Shown: positions 36,885 through 46,338 of the stretch, one piece after another | Numbering within the stretch: the stretch's first letter is position 1 | Layout: each line of letters opens with the position of its first letter | From: Philodulcilactobacillus myokonensis | GTDB taxonomy: Bacteria > Bacillota > Bacilli > Lactobacillales > Lactobacillaceae | Reading direction: 5' to 3' | Assembly: GCF_027923585.1 (NCBI RefSeq) | Contig: NZ_BRPL01000002.1 | Location: forward strand, 744,001 to 808,000 | Length of the DNA: 64,000 nucleotides | The notes under the pieces: generated by a model | The model's input: the letters and a program-made list of their open reading frames with translations, nothing else | The model's database searches: none | Told to the model about the DNA's origin: nothing | Position numbers and translations under genes: made by a program

Positions 36885-37397
36885 TTGAAATATTATACTA
36901 TCGGTAAAATTATAAATACACATGGAATTAAAGGTGAGGTTAAAGTAGCCTCAATTACTGATTTTCCTGATCAAAGATTTAAAATTGGTAATGATGTTTA
37001 TATTAATCACAATCATGTTGATAAGAAATTAACTATTGACGGGGTCAGAATGCACCAGCAGTTTATTTTACTTCATTTTAAAAATTATGATTCAATTAAT
37101 GATGTTGAATTATTTAAACAAGATTCATTGAAAATATCTGAAGATCAATTATCTGATCAAGATTTAAAGCCTGGTGAATATTATTACCATCAAATTATTG
37201 GATTAAATGTAGTTGATAATGATAATCACCACATTGGAGTAATTAATGATATTATGAGTACTGGCGCAAATGATGTTTGGGTTGTTAAACGTAAAAACAA
37301 GCCAGAACTATTGCTTCCTAAAATTCCACAAGTTATTAAAAAAGTTGATTTAGATAATCACAAAGTAATTGTAGTATTAATGAAAGGAATGGACTAA
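36885..37397 (+). CDS. rimM: 16S rRNA processing protein RimM
   Basis: 170 residues from TTG 36885, with AAGGAG 7 bases upstream. 30S maturation factor that binds S19. N-terminal RimM barrel: YTIGKIINTHGIKGEVKV. C-terminal PRC-barrel: YYHQIIGLNVVDND and GANDVWVVKRKNKPELLLPKI. It abuts trmD with zero spacing. Confidence 0.96.
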   Translation: MKYYTIGKIINTHGIKGEVKVASITDFPDQRFKIGNDVYINHNHVDKKLTIDGVRMHQQFILLHFKNYDSINDVELFKQDSLKISEDQLSDQDLKPGEYYYHQIIGLNVVDNDNHHIGVINDIMSTGANDVWVVKRKNKPELLLPKIPQVIKKVDLDNHKVIVVLMKGMD

Positions 37398-38150
37398 GTG
37401 AAAATAGATATCTTAAGCCTTTTCCCCCATATGTTTGACCCTATGAAAGAATCAATTCTAGGAAAAGCCATTGAAAAAAATATTATTGATCTTAACATTG
37501 TTGACTTTAGAAAATATTCCGTTGATAAACATCACAATGTTGATGATTATATTTTTGGCGGTGGTGCAGGAATGCTTTTGCAACCTCAACCAATTTTAGA
37601 TGCTTATCAAGAAATCCAAAACCAAAATGAACAATCAAACATCCCTAAAGGTAAAGTTATTCTTATGGATCCAGCTGGAAAAAAATTTAATCAACATTCG
37701 GCCGAAAAACTTTCTAAAGAGAAACACCTTACATTTATTTGTGGACACTATGAAGGATATGATGAACGGATTAAATCGATTGTGACTGATGAATATTCAA
37801 TCGGAGATTTTATCCTAACTGGTGGTGAATTACCGGCAATGACAATGATTGATTCGATTTCTAGAATGATCCCAAGGGTTTTAGGAAATAAACATTCTGC
37901 ACCATCTGATTCATTTTCAAGTGGTCTATTAGAAGCACCTGAATATACTAGGCCGGCAAATTTTAGAGGGATGAGAGTCCCACCAGTTCTTTTAAGTGGT
38001 GATCATAAAAAAATAAAGCTGTGGCGTCAAAAGGAAGCTTTAAGGAAGACATACTTGAGAAGACCTGATTTAATTCACAGGGATCAATTATCTGATACTC
38101 AAAAGAAATTATTTTTAGATGTTAGAATTGAAGAAGATCAAAATCGATAA
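37398..38150 (+). CDS. trmD: tRNA (guanine-37-N1)-methyltransferase
   Basis: 250 residues from GTG 37398, directly after the rimM stop. Makes m1G37, preventing +1 frameshifting. SPOUT knot residues: [26 protein letters not shown] and [17 protein letters not shown]-terminal helical tRNA-binding region complete. Confidence 0.98.
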   Translation: MKIDILSLFPHMFDPMKESILGKAIEKNIIDLNIVDFRKYSVDKHHNVDDYIFGGGAGMLLQPQPILDAYQEIQNQNEQSNIPKGKVILMDPAGKKFNQHSAEKLSKEKHLTFICGHYEGYDERIKSIVTDEYSIGDFILTGGELPAMTMIDSISRMIPRVLGNKHSAPSDSFSSGLLEAPEYTRPANFRGMRVPPVLLSGDHKKIKLWRQKEALRKTYLRRPDLIHRDQLSDTQKKLFLDVRIEEDQNR

Positions 38151-38155
38151 TCATA

Positions 38156-38184
38156 TTTACAATTATCATTATGAATGATATACT
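38156..38184 (+). promoter_or_regulatory. promoter of rplS
   Basis: TTTACA (38156-38161), 17-base spacer, TATACT (38179-38184), with an upstream TGA giving an extended -10. Confidence 0.75.
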
Positions 38185-38190
38185 AAATAG

Positions 38191-38270
38191 CGTTCATTTA
38201 TATGAATAATAAAACGGTATTCCGCTGTTAAGACTAATTTAGGACACGAATGCTAGTTTGAAAGGAAGAG
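38191..38270 (+). promoter_or_regulatory. 5' leader of rplS, probably an L19-type leader RNA
   Basis: About 85 untranslated bases separate the promoter from the L19 start, including ACGGTATTCCGCTGT, which can fold as a small hairpin. Firmicute rplS genes often carry the L19 leader here. Assigned by position only. Confidence 0.4.
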
Positions 38271-38276
38271 TATTTT

Positions 38277-38633
38277 ATGAGACAAAGCAAATTGATTGAA
38301 AAAATTACCCAATCACAAATTAAGAAGGATATTCCTGATTTTAGACCAGGTGATACTGTTCAAGTTTCCGTCAAAGTTGTTGAAGGTAAGCGTGAACGTA
38401 TCCAATTATTCACCGGTGTCGTTATCAAGCGTCATGGTTCTGGAATTAGTGCTACTTATACCGTTAGAAAAATGACTAACGGTGTTGGTGTAGAACGTGT
38501 ATTTCCATTAAATTCACCACGAATTGCTAAGATTAATGTTCTTAGACATGGACGTGTTCGTCGTGCTAAGTTATATTACTTACGTGACCGTAGTGGTAAA
38601 GCTGCACGTATTAAGACATCTACCCGTAGATAA
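38277..38633 (+). CDS. rplS: 50S ribosomal protein L19 (bL19)
   Basis: 118 residues. Located at the 30S-50S interface. Pattern [22 protein letters not shown], then [19 protein letters not shown] and [25 protein letters not shown]. It has its own promoter although it is normally in the trmD transcript. Confidence 0.98.
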   Translation: MRQSKLIEKITQSQIKKDIPDFRPGDTVQVSVKVVEGKRERIQLFTGVVIKRHGSGISATYTVRKMTNGVGVERVFPLNSPRIAKINVLRHGRVRRAKLYYLRDRSGKAARIKTSTRR

Positions 38634-38645
38634 TTTTTTAATATT

Positions 38646-38685
38646 AAAAAGCTCTGGATTAATAAATCCAGGGCTTTTTTATTTT
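38646..38685. terminator. bidirectional terminator between rplS and pepD
   Basis: GCTCTGGATT/AATCCAGGGC stem with loop AATA, flanked by five As on the left and six Ts on the right. The two genes converge on it. Confidence 0.9.
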
Positions 38686-38691
38686 AAATTT

Positions 38692-40131
38692 TTAAAGATT
38701 TAAATCTTGATGATAATTTAATGGCGACAAATTAGTTGAATCAGCAATTAATTGATAATTCAATTTTTTAAAAGCTGTGAACGCAATTTCCGCATTTTTT
38801 TGATTAAATTCATTAATTTTTTTAATTATTTGTTCCTGATTTAAATGATTGATTTGTTGGATTTTTTGATCAAATTTAAAAATTCGGTTTTGTAGCTTAA
38901 TTCGCAATATTTGTTGAACATTTTCAACTTTAGGTAACATGAGTGAATAGTTAGAATCCAGTAGAACTCCGGTTAATTTATAAACCCAATATGCACTATC
39001 AGGATTATATTGTTTAGCGTCAGCCTTAGTTTGATAAATATTAGGGGTATTATTCATACTGGTAAAAAAAGGAACGTATATGCTTTCAGCAGCAACACCC
39101 ATTGCTAACCATTGTATCCCTTTTAACTCATTAATTTTATTGGGTCTGATTTGTAAAACATGTGATTCCTGAGTTTTAGCTAAGCTAATGGGTCTAAATT
39201 TATGCTTTTGACTTGGTTTGCCATTCCCAACTGGATCATATTCAGTTCCTTGATAATGCGATGACAAGAAAGTTTTAGCGTCGTTAATGGATAACAATCG
39301 ATCAGCCTTCCTAATCATTGGCATTTCTTGACTATTAGGTTGCTGCTTAACTTCAGGATTGAACATTTTTTGGCCATACCAAACTCGTGGGGTATTGTAA
39401 TAGGTATCTGATAGGTTGTGGGTCCCAAAAATATTTCTAAAGTTAAATTGGTGATTAACATCATGGTTTAAGTGATATTTTTGAACAAATTTCTTAATAT
39501 TTTTAGACCACATATAATGATTTTGATCAGAAAAATTAATTTCTTGAATGGCAATTTGATTGGCAACAACGGCATAACTATCGTCTGGGATTTTTACTGC
39601 AACCCAGTGGTGTCCAGATCCATTTTCCATGTACCAAACTTCATTTTCATCCGAGAATAAAATCCCATTATTCTCATCACTACCGTATTTTTCGATTAAA
39701 GATCCAAGACGTTTAACCCCGTCACGAGCTGTTTTAATATACGGTAAAACGACGGTTACCATTGCTTCTTCACCAATTCCATCTTTAACCAAGGGATCAG
39801 CACTTAAAACATCATCGTTAGCATAGTTGCTTTCAGTTGCGCTCATTGCAACATTAAATTCATTAATGCCATCTTCCTCAAAAAGTCCGTATTGTTTTGT
39901 CCACTCGGGCGTTGCTGAATAAGCAAATTGATGTTTAGGTAATGTTAATTGAAAATGATTATCATGTGATTTAAAAATTGGATTACTTTCATGGTCAATA
40001 TGATTATGTTTAACAAAATATTTAGGCCAAGCAGATCTTGAATCTTCATTTCGGCCAATCATGGTTGAGCCATCAACCGTAGCATTTTTACCAATTAAAA
40101 TACTAGTGCATGCTTGATAATTATTTAGCAT
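38692..40131 (-). CDS. pepD: C69-family dipeptidase (PepD/PepDA type)
   Basis: 479 residues on the minus strand, with AAGGAG 7 bases before the ATG. N-terminal-nucleophile hydrolase that cleaves dipeptides in the cytosol, a typical peptidase of amino-acid-requiring lactobacilli. The expected nucleophile is Cys8 in NYQACTSILIGKNATVDGS, exposed by removal of the first seven residues. GRNEDSRSAWPK and the WYMENGSGHHWVAVKIPDD segment are family landmarks. Usual length about 470. Confidence 0.93.
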   Translation of the reverse strand: MLNNYQACTSILIGKNATVDGSTMIGRNEDSRSAWPKYFVKHNHIDHESNPIFKSHDNHFQLTLPKHQFAYSATPEWTKQYGLFEEDGINEFNVAMSATESNYANDDVLSADPLVKDGIGEEAMVTVVLPYIKTARDGVKRLGSLIEKYGSDENNGILFSDENEVWYMENGSGHHWVAVKIPDDSYAVVANQIAIQEINFSDQNHYMWSKNIKKFVQKYHLNHDVNHQFNFRNIFGTHNLSDTYYNTPRVWYGQKMFNPEVKQQPNSQEMPMIRKADRLLSINDAKTFLSSHYQGTEYDPVGNGKPSQKHKFRPISLAKTQESHVLQIRPNKINELKGIQWLAMGVAAESIYVPFFTSMNNTPNIYQTKADAKQYNPDSAYWVYKLTGVLLDSNYSLMLPKVENVQQILRIKLQNRIFKFDQKIQQINHLNQEQIIKKINEFNQKNAEIAFTAFKKLNYQLIADSTNLSPLNYHQDLNL

Positions 40132-40186
40132 TTGATTACTCCTTTATTTTATAATATGATTTATATTATATTTCATTTGATTTAAA

Positions 40187-40215
40187 TTGGATAGTTATAC
40201 ACATTAATGTATACT
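40187..40215 (+). promoter_or_regulatory. promoter of glpK
   Basis: TTGGAT (40187-40192), 17-base spacer, TATACT (40210-40215). Two perfect palindromes overlap the spacer and the -10 box. Confidence 0.6.
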
Positions 40216-40224
40216 TATAAGTAT
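40201..40224 (+). promoter_or_regulatory. operator-like palindromes at the glpK promoter
   Basis: ACATTAATGT (40201-40210) and ATACTTATAAGTAT (40211-40224) are adjacent perfect palindromes covering the spacer and -10 of the putative promoter. They look like repressor sites. The regulator is unknown. Confidence 0.5.
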
Positions 40225-40265
40225 GAATTATATTTATTTTTAATAATTCGAATGGGGAAATAAGA

Positions 40266-41771
40266 ATGAATAATCAACAATATATTATGGCAATCGATGA
40301 GGGAACAACGAGTACGCGTGCCATTATTTTCAATCACCAAGGTAAAATTGTGACAAAAGCGCAGAAGGAAATTCATCAATATTTTCCTCATCCCGGTTGG
40401 GTGGAACAGGATCCAAATGAAATTTGGAGTGCCGTTCAATCGAATATATCAGAAGCATTAATTAAATCAGAAATCCAACCGTATAAAATTCGTGGAATTG
40501 GAATTACTAACCAACGGGAAACCACCGTTGTGTGGAATAAAAACACCGGCCAACCAATTTACCATGCCATTGTTTGGCAATCCAAACAAACCAGTCAAAT
40601 TGCTGATCAATTAAAACAACAGCAACAAACAAAAATGATTCATGACAAAACTGGTTTGGTAATTGATTCATATTTCTCGGCTACCAAAATAAAATGGATT
40701 TTAAAACACGTTGAAGGCGCTGAAAAAATGGCACAAAATGGTGATTTACTATTTGGCACCATCGATACATGGTTACTGTGGAAATTAACAGGTGGTAGGG
40801 TTCACGCAACTGACTATACAAATGCCAGTCGAACCATGTTATACAATATCCATACATTAAAATGGGATCAGGATATTTTAAATCTTTTACAAATCCCTAA
40901 ATCAATGCTTCCTGAAGTTCATCCATCGTCTGAAATATATGGTTATACATCTGGATACACTTTCTTTGGTGTGGAAGTTCCCATTTCTGGCATTGCTGGT
41001 GATCAACAAGCAGCATTATTTGGGCAAATGGCTTTTGAACCTGGCATGGTTAAAAATACATATGGAACCGGTGCATTTATCGTTATGAACATTGGAACAA
41101 AACCTAAATTATCAGACCGTGGTCTACTAACGACAATTGCGTATGGTTTAAATGGTGAAATTTACTATGCATTGGAAGGAAGTATTTTTGTTGCTGGATC
41201 AGCAATTCAATGGTTAAGGGATGGCATGCGGATTCTAAATCATGCTTCCGAATCGGAGAAAATGGCTGAAAAAGCAAAAAAATATCATGGTGTCTACGTT
41301 GTTCCTGCTTTCACTGGGTTAGGGGCTCCATATTGGAATCAAGACACACGAGGTGCTGTTTTTGGATTAACTCGTGGAACTAGTCGGGAACAATTTGTTA
41401 AAGCAACTTTGGACTCATTGGCATACCAGACTAAGGATGTCGTTAACACAATGATTAATGATACCAATTTAAAATTAAAATCCTTAAAAGTTGATGGTGG
41501 TGCTGCTAACAATAACTACTTAATGCAATTTCAATCAGATATTTTGAACATTCCAATTGAGCGGTCAGCTATATCAGAAACAACGGCGCTAGGGGTTTCA
41601 TATTTAGCTGGATTAGCAGTTGGGTATTGGGATGATATTGATGAAATCAAAAAAATTGCCCAAAAACGGGATAAATTTAAACCCCAAATGAATGAAGCAG
41701 ACAGAAATAAGTATTATCGTGGTTGGCAAACAGCCATCAAAGCTGCACAAATGTTCCATTATAAAGATTAA
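40266..41771 (+). CDS. glpK: glycerol kinase
   Basis: 501 residues. Phosphorylates glycerol to glycerol-3-phosphate, which PlsY can acylate. FGGY family landmarks: [38 protein letters not shown] and [15 protein letters not shown]. In enterococcal GlpK, His232 in the activation loop is phosphorylated by HPr; here the aligned segment [13 protein letters not shown] has Thr232, so PTS activation is probably lost. No glpD, glpO or glpF is adjacent. Divergent from pepD, followed 23 bases later by rsmF. Confidence 0.96.
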   Translation: MNNQQYIMAIDEGTTSTRAIIFNHQGKIVTKAQKEIHQYFPHPGWVEQDPNEIWSAVQSNISEALIKSEIQPYKIRGIGITNQRETTVVWNKNTGQPIYHAIVWQSKQTSQIADQLKQQQQTKMIHDKTGLVIDSYFSATKIKWILKHVEGAEKMAQNGDLLFGTIDTWLLWKLTGGRVHATDYTNASRTMLYNIHTLKWDQDILNLLQIPKSMLPEVHPSSEIYGYTSGYTFFGVEVPISGIAGDQQAALFGQMAFEPGMVKNTYGTGAFIVMNIGTKPKLSDRGLLTTIAYGLNGEIYYALEGSIFVAGSAIQWLRDGMRILNHASESEKMAEKAKKYHGVYVVPAFTGLGAPYWNQDTRGAVFGLTRGTSREQFVKATLDSLAYQTKDVVNTMINDTNLKLKSLKVDGGAANNNYLMQFQSDILNIPIERSAISETTALGVSYLAGLAVGYWDDIDEIKKIAQKRDKFKPQMNEADRNKYYRGWQTAIKAAQMFHYKD

Positions 41772-41794
41772 TTTTACTTTTAGGAGAATGATTA

Positions 41795-43141
41795 TTGATA
41801 TTACCTAAAGAATTTATTAATAAATATACAAAATTGCTTGGTAAAAAAAGCCAAGCTTTCTTCGACAGTTTTAATCAACCTAGTTATCATGGCTTTAGAA
41901 TTAACCCATTGAAGGCACATCAACCGGTTGAAGAAAGTTTAAATCATCCCATTCAATATACCCATCAATTAGGCTATTTTGGTAAAGTGAATGGGAAGAC
42001 CATCGATCACCAAAGTGGTGCCGTTTATAGTCAAGAACCTAGTGCAATGTATGTTGGAGAAGTCGCAAACCCTAAACCGGGTGAAAAAGTACTGGATTTA
42101 TGTGCGGCTCCAGGTGGTAAAACCACCCACCTTGCTAGTTTTATGAAGAATAAAGGATTGCTTGTTACAAATGAAATTATTAAAAAACGGGCCAAAATAT
42201 TATTAGAAAATGTTGAAAGATTTGGCATTCAAAATGCCATGATTTTAAATGAAACTCCGGATCGGCTTGCTAAATATTTTCCGAGATATTTTGATAAAAT
42301 TTTAGTTGATGCCCCTTGCTCTGGAGAAGGGATGTTTAGAAAAAATCCTAATGCCACCAAGTACTGGAATCCTAATTATTCAGCTGAATGTGCTAAGCGG
42401 CAGAGAGAAATTTTAATTCAAGCTGTTAAAATGCTAAGGCCTGGTGGTGAATTGATTTACTCAACATGTACTTTTGCACCAGAAGAGGATGAACAAATTA
42501 TTGCCTGGCTTCTCGATCAATTTTCGTTTGAATTAGAGCCAATTCATAAATATCATGGTATGGTTGACGCTAAGCCTGAATGGGCAAATCAAAATTCTCA
42601 AATTAAAAACGCAGTTAGATTATTTCCGTATCTAATTAAAGGCGAAGGCCATTTCATTGCTAAATTAAAATTAACCACTATTGGCAAATCTAAAAAAATT
42701 AAAAAACCACAACAAAGTAATTTAAATCAAGACCAACTAAAGCGTTGGCGTCAATTTCAAAAGCACCATTTTAATCATTTTGATCCTAAGCATTTGATAA
42801 CTTTTGGTGATGAACTATATGCATACTATCCGAAAATTCCTAATTTAAAGGGATTAAAGGTGGTCCGTCCGGGACTCCATTTAGGAACATTTAAAAAACA
42901 TCGTTTTAATCCCAGCTATGCTTTAGCTTTAGCAATTCATCCCGACCAATACAATCAATGTTTAAATATTAATAATGATCAATGGAAAAAATATGTTCAC
43001 GGTGATATTTTTAAAATAAATGAAGATAAACCTAAGGGATGGTATTTATTAATTTGCAAACATCAGCCAATTGGTTTTGGTAAAATTGTGAATCATACCG
43101 TTAAAAATTTCTTCCCTAAGGGATTAAGATTTTCAATTTAA
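41795..43141 (+). CDS. rsmF: RsmF-type rRNA (cytosine-C5)-methyltransferase
   Basis: 448 residues from TTG 41795, with AGGAGA 7 bases upstream. NOL1/NOP2/Sun family SAM methyltransferase: DLCAAPGGKTTHLASF, VDAPCSGEGMFRKNP and YSTCTFAPEEDE with both catalytic cysteines. The extra C-terminal 150 residues match the RNA-binding extension of YebU/RsmF-like enzymes. The exact rRNA position methylated is uncertain. Confidence 0.92.
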   Translation: MILPKEFINKYTKLLGKKSQAFFDSFNQPSYHGFRINPLKAHQPVEESLNHPIQYTHQLGYFGKVNGKTIDHQSGAVYSQEPSAMYVGEVANPKPGEKVLDLCAAPGGKTTHLASFMKNKGLLVTNEIIKKRAKILLENVERFGIQNAMILNETPDRLAKYFPRYFDKILVDAPCSGEGMFRKNPNATKYWNPNYSAECAKRQREILIQAVKMLRPGGELIYSTCTFAPEEDEQIIAWLLDQFSFELEPIHKYHGMVDAKPEWANQNSQIKNAVRLFPYLIKGEGHFIAKLKLTTIGKSKKIKKPQQSNLNQDQLKRWRQFQKHHFNHFDPKHLITFGDELYAYYPKIPNLKGLKVVRPGLHLGTFKKHRFNPSYALALAIHPDQYNQCLNINNDQWKKYVHGDIFKINEDKPKGWYLLICKHQPIGFGKIVNHTVKNFFPKGLRFSI

Positions 43142-43155
43142 AATTAAACCCAAAT

Positions 43156-43196
43156 AAAAAGGTTTCAACTAATTACATAGTTGAAACCTTTTTTGG
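43156..43196. terminator. bidirectional terminator between rsmF and fni
   Basis: AAAAAGGTTTCAACT (43156-43170) and its complement (43179-43194) form a 15-bp stem with an 8-base loop. A run left, T run right. Serves the converging rsmF and mevalonate operon. Confidence 0.92.
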
Positions 43197-43201
43197 TTGG
43201 G

Positions 43202-44239
43202 TTAGTATTTAATATGGCGCTGTTTAATATAATTAAGTAATTTTTCATCAAGTAATAATTTTTGCTGCTGTAAATCATAAATATTACGGCAACCTAGCAT
43301 TGTCATAATAATTTTTAATCCAGCTTGCCATTGCTTTATGATTTTAATAATTTCATCATTTGAATTATGAATTAATAAATGTAGCATTTCACCAGCAATG
43401 CCGACCGCATTAGCACCTAAGCACAATGCTTTAGCAATATCCAATGGCGTTTGAATTCCACCTGAAGCGATGATTTCAGGATGTCTATGCACGGATTGAG
43501 CTTCTAATAATGATTGAACGGTCGTTTGGCCCCAATCATTTAAATAAAATAAATCTTGATCAGGGCGCCTAAAATTTTCAATTTTAGCAAAATTAGTTCC
43601 ACCACGGCCACTAACATTGACAATTTTAATGCCGGCATCTAGAAGCTTTTGGATCGTTTCTTTCGCCATTCCATAGCCGACTTCTTTAATAATAATTGGT
43701 AAATTAAAATGATCATTAATGGCCTTAATTTGATCTAGCCAATAAAAGGAACGATCACCTTCAGGCATGATCAATTCCTGTGGGGCGTTAATGTGAATTT
43801 CAAGTGCATTTGCATTAATCATCTTAACAACTTTAATTGCATCATCTAAGGAATGTGAAGCACTCATATTAGCAATCACCACGCCATTTTTATCATAGTG
43901 GCGAATAATTGAAAATGTATCAATTAAAGATGAATCAGCTAGAGCAATGCTCTGAGATCCACATGCCATAGCAATACCGGTTGCATTAGCAATTTGTGCT
44001 AACCTAGCATTCAATTTTTTGGTTTGCTCACTTCCACCAGTCATTGCTTCAATGTAAAAAGGGCATTTTAATTTTAAATGACCAAGATAAGTTGAGTAGT
44101 CAATATCAGATAAATTAATTTCTGGTAGGCTTTGATGGATAAATTTAACCCGGTTAAAATCGGCATTTTTGGGGGTTGAATAAAATTTTTCAGCTAAGGA
44201 AACATGTTCATTTTTCCTTTGGGAATGTTTACTTGTCAT
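43202..44239 (-). CDS. fni: type 2 isopentenyl-diphosphate delta-isomerase
   Basis: 345 residues from ATG 44239, with AAGAGTG about 6 bases upstream; a GTG at 44248 is the alternative. FMN- and NAD(P)H-dependent enzyme interconverting IPP and DMAPP. Barrel motifs: FYIEAMTGGSEQTKKLN, IIKEVGYGMAKETI, VNVSGRGGTNFAKIE and IIASGGIQTPLD. Last gene of the mvk-mvaD-pmk-fni operon. Confidence 0.95.
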   Translation of the reverse strand: MTSKHSQRKNEHVSLAEKFYSTPKNADFNRVKFIHQSLPEINLSDIDYSTYLGHLKLKCPFYIEAMTGGSEQTKKLNARLAQIANATGIAMACGSQSIALADSSLIDTFSIIRHYDKNGVVIANMSASHSLDDAIKVVKMINANALEIHINAPQELIMPEGDRSFYWLDQIKAINDHFNLPIIIKEVGYGMAKETIQKLLDAGIKIVNVSGRGGTNFAKIENFRRPDQDLFYLNDWGQTTVQSLLEAQSVHRHPEIIASGGIQTPLDIAKALCLGANAVGIAGEMLHLLIHNSNDEIIKIIKQWQAGLKIIMTMLGCRNIYDLQQQKLLLDEKLLNYIKQRHIKY

Positions 44240-44240
44240 A

Positions 44241-45320
44241 TTAATCACTCTTTATAACATTATGAATATTGAAATTTAAACGCTTAATGTGATTCTTTTG
44301 CCATTCTTTTAATAGGGAAGTGGTCGATTTACTTTTATCAATAATGACAATTCCACAATCACCACCACCGGCACCTGATGATTTAGCTGCACCACCATGC
44401 TTGATCGCAATTTGGCAAAGTTTCTTTAATGAAGGTGTTTCAATATCAACGTGGGTAAAATGACCCAATGAATTTAACAAATTACGATTTTTAGAAATAC
44501 CATTTTGAATAAGTTTTAAATCATTCAAATGAAATCCCTTAATAATCTGTTCAATACATTTTTTACTGCCTTCTAAAAATTCACTATATTCATGGTGCTG
44601 TTTAGCTTTTTCTAATGAAACTTTATCAACTAAATTAGAAGTTGAAGCGGGTGATCCCGTCCAACCAATTAATAATTTTAAATTTTTAGGTGGAGTCAGT
44701 TGTTCAATTTTTAATTGGGGCCATTTTTGATCAATTAATTGATTAATTGGCGTTTTATAACGCATAATTTTTAACCATTGACGATTAAAAGAATTATAAG
44801 CAATCCAGCCGCCATAAACACTAGCAGCAATATCACCTAATGAGCCATTTCCCTGAACTTCTAAATGGGCAATTGCTGCTAATTTAAATAATTTATTTTG
44901 GGTAATTGGAATTTTATAAAATTTACACAATGCATTAATAGTTGCAACTGTCACTGCTGCTGATGAACCTAAGCCGTATTTTCTTCCATCAGGACTATCC
45001 AATTGACTATTAATTTTTAAATGATAAATTCCTAAATTCTTATTTAAAGATCGTGCGTATTCTTCAGTAATTTTAATTGCTGATAAAATGTAATGAAAGG
45101 GGTTATCACGATTATCAAAAACCATTTGATTACCCTGTCTTCTCCAATAGATTGAATTTTCTTGATATTGTTTAGATATAATACTTCCATATTTTTTACC
45201 AGCCTTAATCTTAACGGTGATGAATTGGTTCAATGCAACAATGATCGAAGGCATCCCATATTCAACAACCGCATATTCACCAGCAATATACAATTTTCCA
45301 GGTGCTTGCACGGAAATCAA
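44241..45320 (-). CDS. pmk: phosphomevalonate kinase
   Basis: 359 residues from TTG 45320, giving MISVQAPGKLYIAGEYAVVE, the usual start of this GHMP kinase. A GTG at 45371 would add 17 residues that overlap mvaD and looks less likely. ATP loop YGLGSSAAVTVATINAL and C-terminal KSSGAGGGDCGIVI. Phosphorylates mevalonate-5-P. It begins 5 bases after the mvaD stop, with AAGGG about 10 bases upstream. Confidence 0.93.
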   Translation of the reverse strand: MISVQAPGKLYIAGEYAVVEYGMPSIIVALNQFITVKIKAGKKYGSIISKQYQENSIYWRRQGNQMVFDNRDNPFHYILSAIKITEEYARSLNKNLGIYHLKINSQLDSPDGRKYGLGSSAAVTVATINALCKFYKIPITQNKLFKLAAIAHLEVQGNGSLGDIAASVYGGWIAYNSFNRQWLKIMRYKTPINQLIDQKWPQLKIEQLTPPKNLKLLIGWTGSPASTSNLVDKVSLEKAKQHHEYSEFLEGSKKCIEQIIKGFHLNDLKLIQNGISKNRNLLNSLGHFTHVDIETPSLKKLCQIAIKHGGAAKSSGAGGGDCGIVIIDKSKSTTSLLKEWQKNHIKRLNFNIHNVIKSD

Positions 45321-45324
45321 GAAA

Positions 45325-46326
45325 TCATTTCCCTTCACTTTTAATTTTATGTAAGAATTTAACTCCCTCACCGGGACCTGAAACTACAATATTATCAGAT
45401 TTAAGCGTCTTAGACAAGTTAGATTTAATAAATTGGCTATCTTTTTTTAGGCAAACAATAATAACATTAGGACCAGCATCCATTGTAAAGTAACAATTGA
45501 TTCCATTATCCCTGAATGATTTAACTTTATTGATAACCTTAATCGTATCCGGTTTAAAATACATAAAATCAGGCCAAGCACTTAAAGTTAATGCATGCAT
45601 TTTCATAGCATTTGACTCGGCAACTTGGCCTAATTGATTAAAATTATTTTTTGAGATAGCATTCTTAACTTTCTGCAAATCACTTGCCGTTGTTTTTTTC
45701 CATGCATCATAGTAGGGAGAAGTCTGAACTGATCTTTTCATTCCTTCGCGGCTACTGATTCTTTTATGTGAGCGGTTCAGAATCACCGTAATTAATCTAA
45801 TATCCATGATGGGGTGTTCTTGAATTGAAACCGCATATGAATTTGAATCGTTCGTCCCTTTTTTCCATTCTACAAATCCACCATAAATAGAACGGGAAGC
45901 AGAACCTGAGCCTCTTCTCGCTAATCTAGATAGATCTTTAAAATTTAAATTTAAACCCGCTGCTTTACTTGAAGCGGCAGCCAATGCCGAGAAGGCGGAA
46001 GCAGAAGAAGCCATTCCTGCAGATGTTGGAACATGGTTAATTGATTCAACCTTAGCATAAAAGTTAATTCCTGCTCGTTTACGAACTAAATCCAAAAATT
46101 TGGTGATGCGAGTTGAATCATCAATTAATTGGTGGTTTAAGATTAGTTCATCATGAGTTAAAGATTGACTAAATTGGACAGAAGTGTCAGTATAAAAATT
46201 ATCTAAGGTCATCGATAAACTATTATTTTCGGGAATAATTAATTTTTCATTTGCTTTTCCCCAATACTTAATTAAAGCAATGTTTGTATGAGCACGTGCA
46301 ATTACCGGATAATGAGATATTGGCAT
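45325..46326 (-). CDS. mvaD: diphosphomevalonate decarboxylase
   Basis: 333 residues from ATG 46326 (AGGAGG 8 bases upstream; an adjacent TTG at 46329 is less likely). Produces IPP by ATP-dependent decarboxylation. GHMP motifs: ARAHTNIALIKYWGK, VPTSAGMASSASAFSAL, and GSASRSIYGGFVEW. The catalytic Asp lies in YFTMDAGPNVI. Overlap-level spacing to its neighbours indicates one transcript. Confidence 0.95.
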   Translation of the reverse strand: MPISHYPVIARAHTNIALIKYWGKANEKLIIPENNSLSMTLDNFYTDTSVQFSQSLTHDELILNHQLIDDSTRITKFLDLVRKRAGINFYAKVESINHVPTSAGMASSASAFSALAAASSKAAGLNLNFKDLSRLARRGSGSASRSIYGGFVEWKKGTNDSNSYAVSIQEHPIMDIRLITVILNRSHKRISSREGMKRSVQTSPYYDAWKKTTASDLQKVKNAISKNNFNQLGQVAESNAMKMHALTLSAWPDFMYFKPDTIKVINKVKSFRDNGINCYFTMDAGPNVIIVCLKKDSQFIKSNLSKTLKSDNIVVSGPGEGVKFLHKIKSEGK

Positions 46327-46338
46327 CAAAAAATCCTC

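Noticed and set aside
45321-45371. Upstream GTG start giving phosphomevalonate kinase 17 extra residues
   Set aside because: It would overlap mvaD by about 47 bases, lacks an RBS, and the family normally begins at the APGKLYIAGEY segment.
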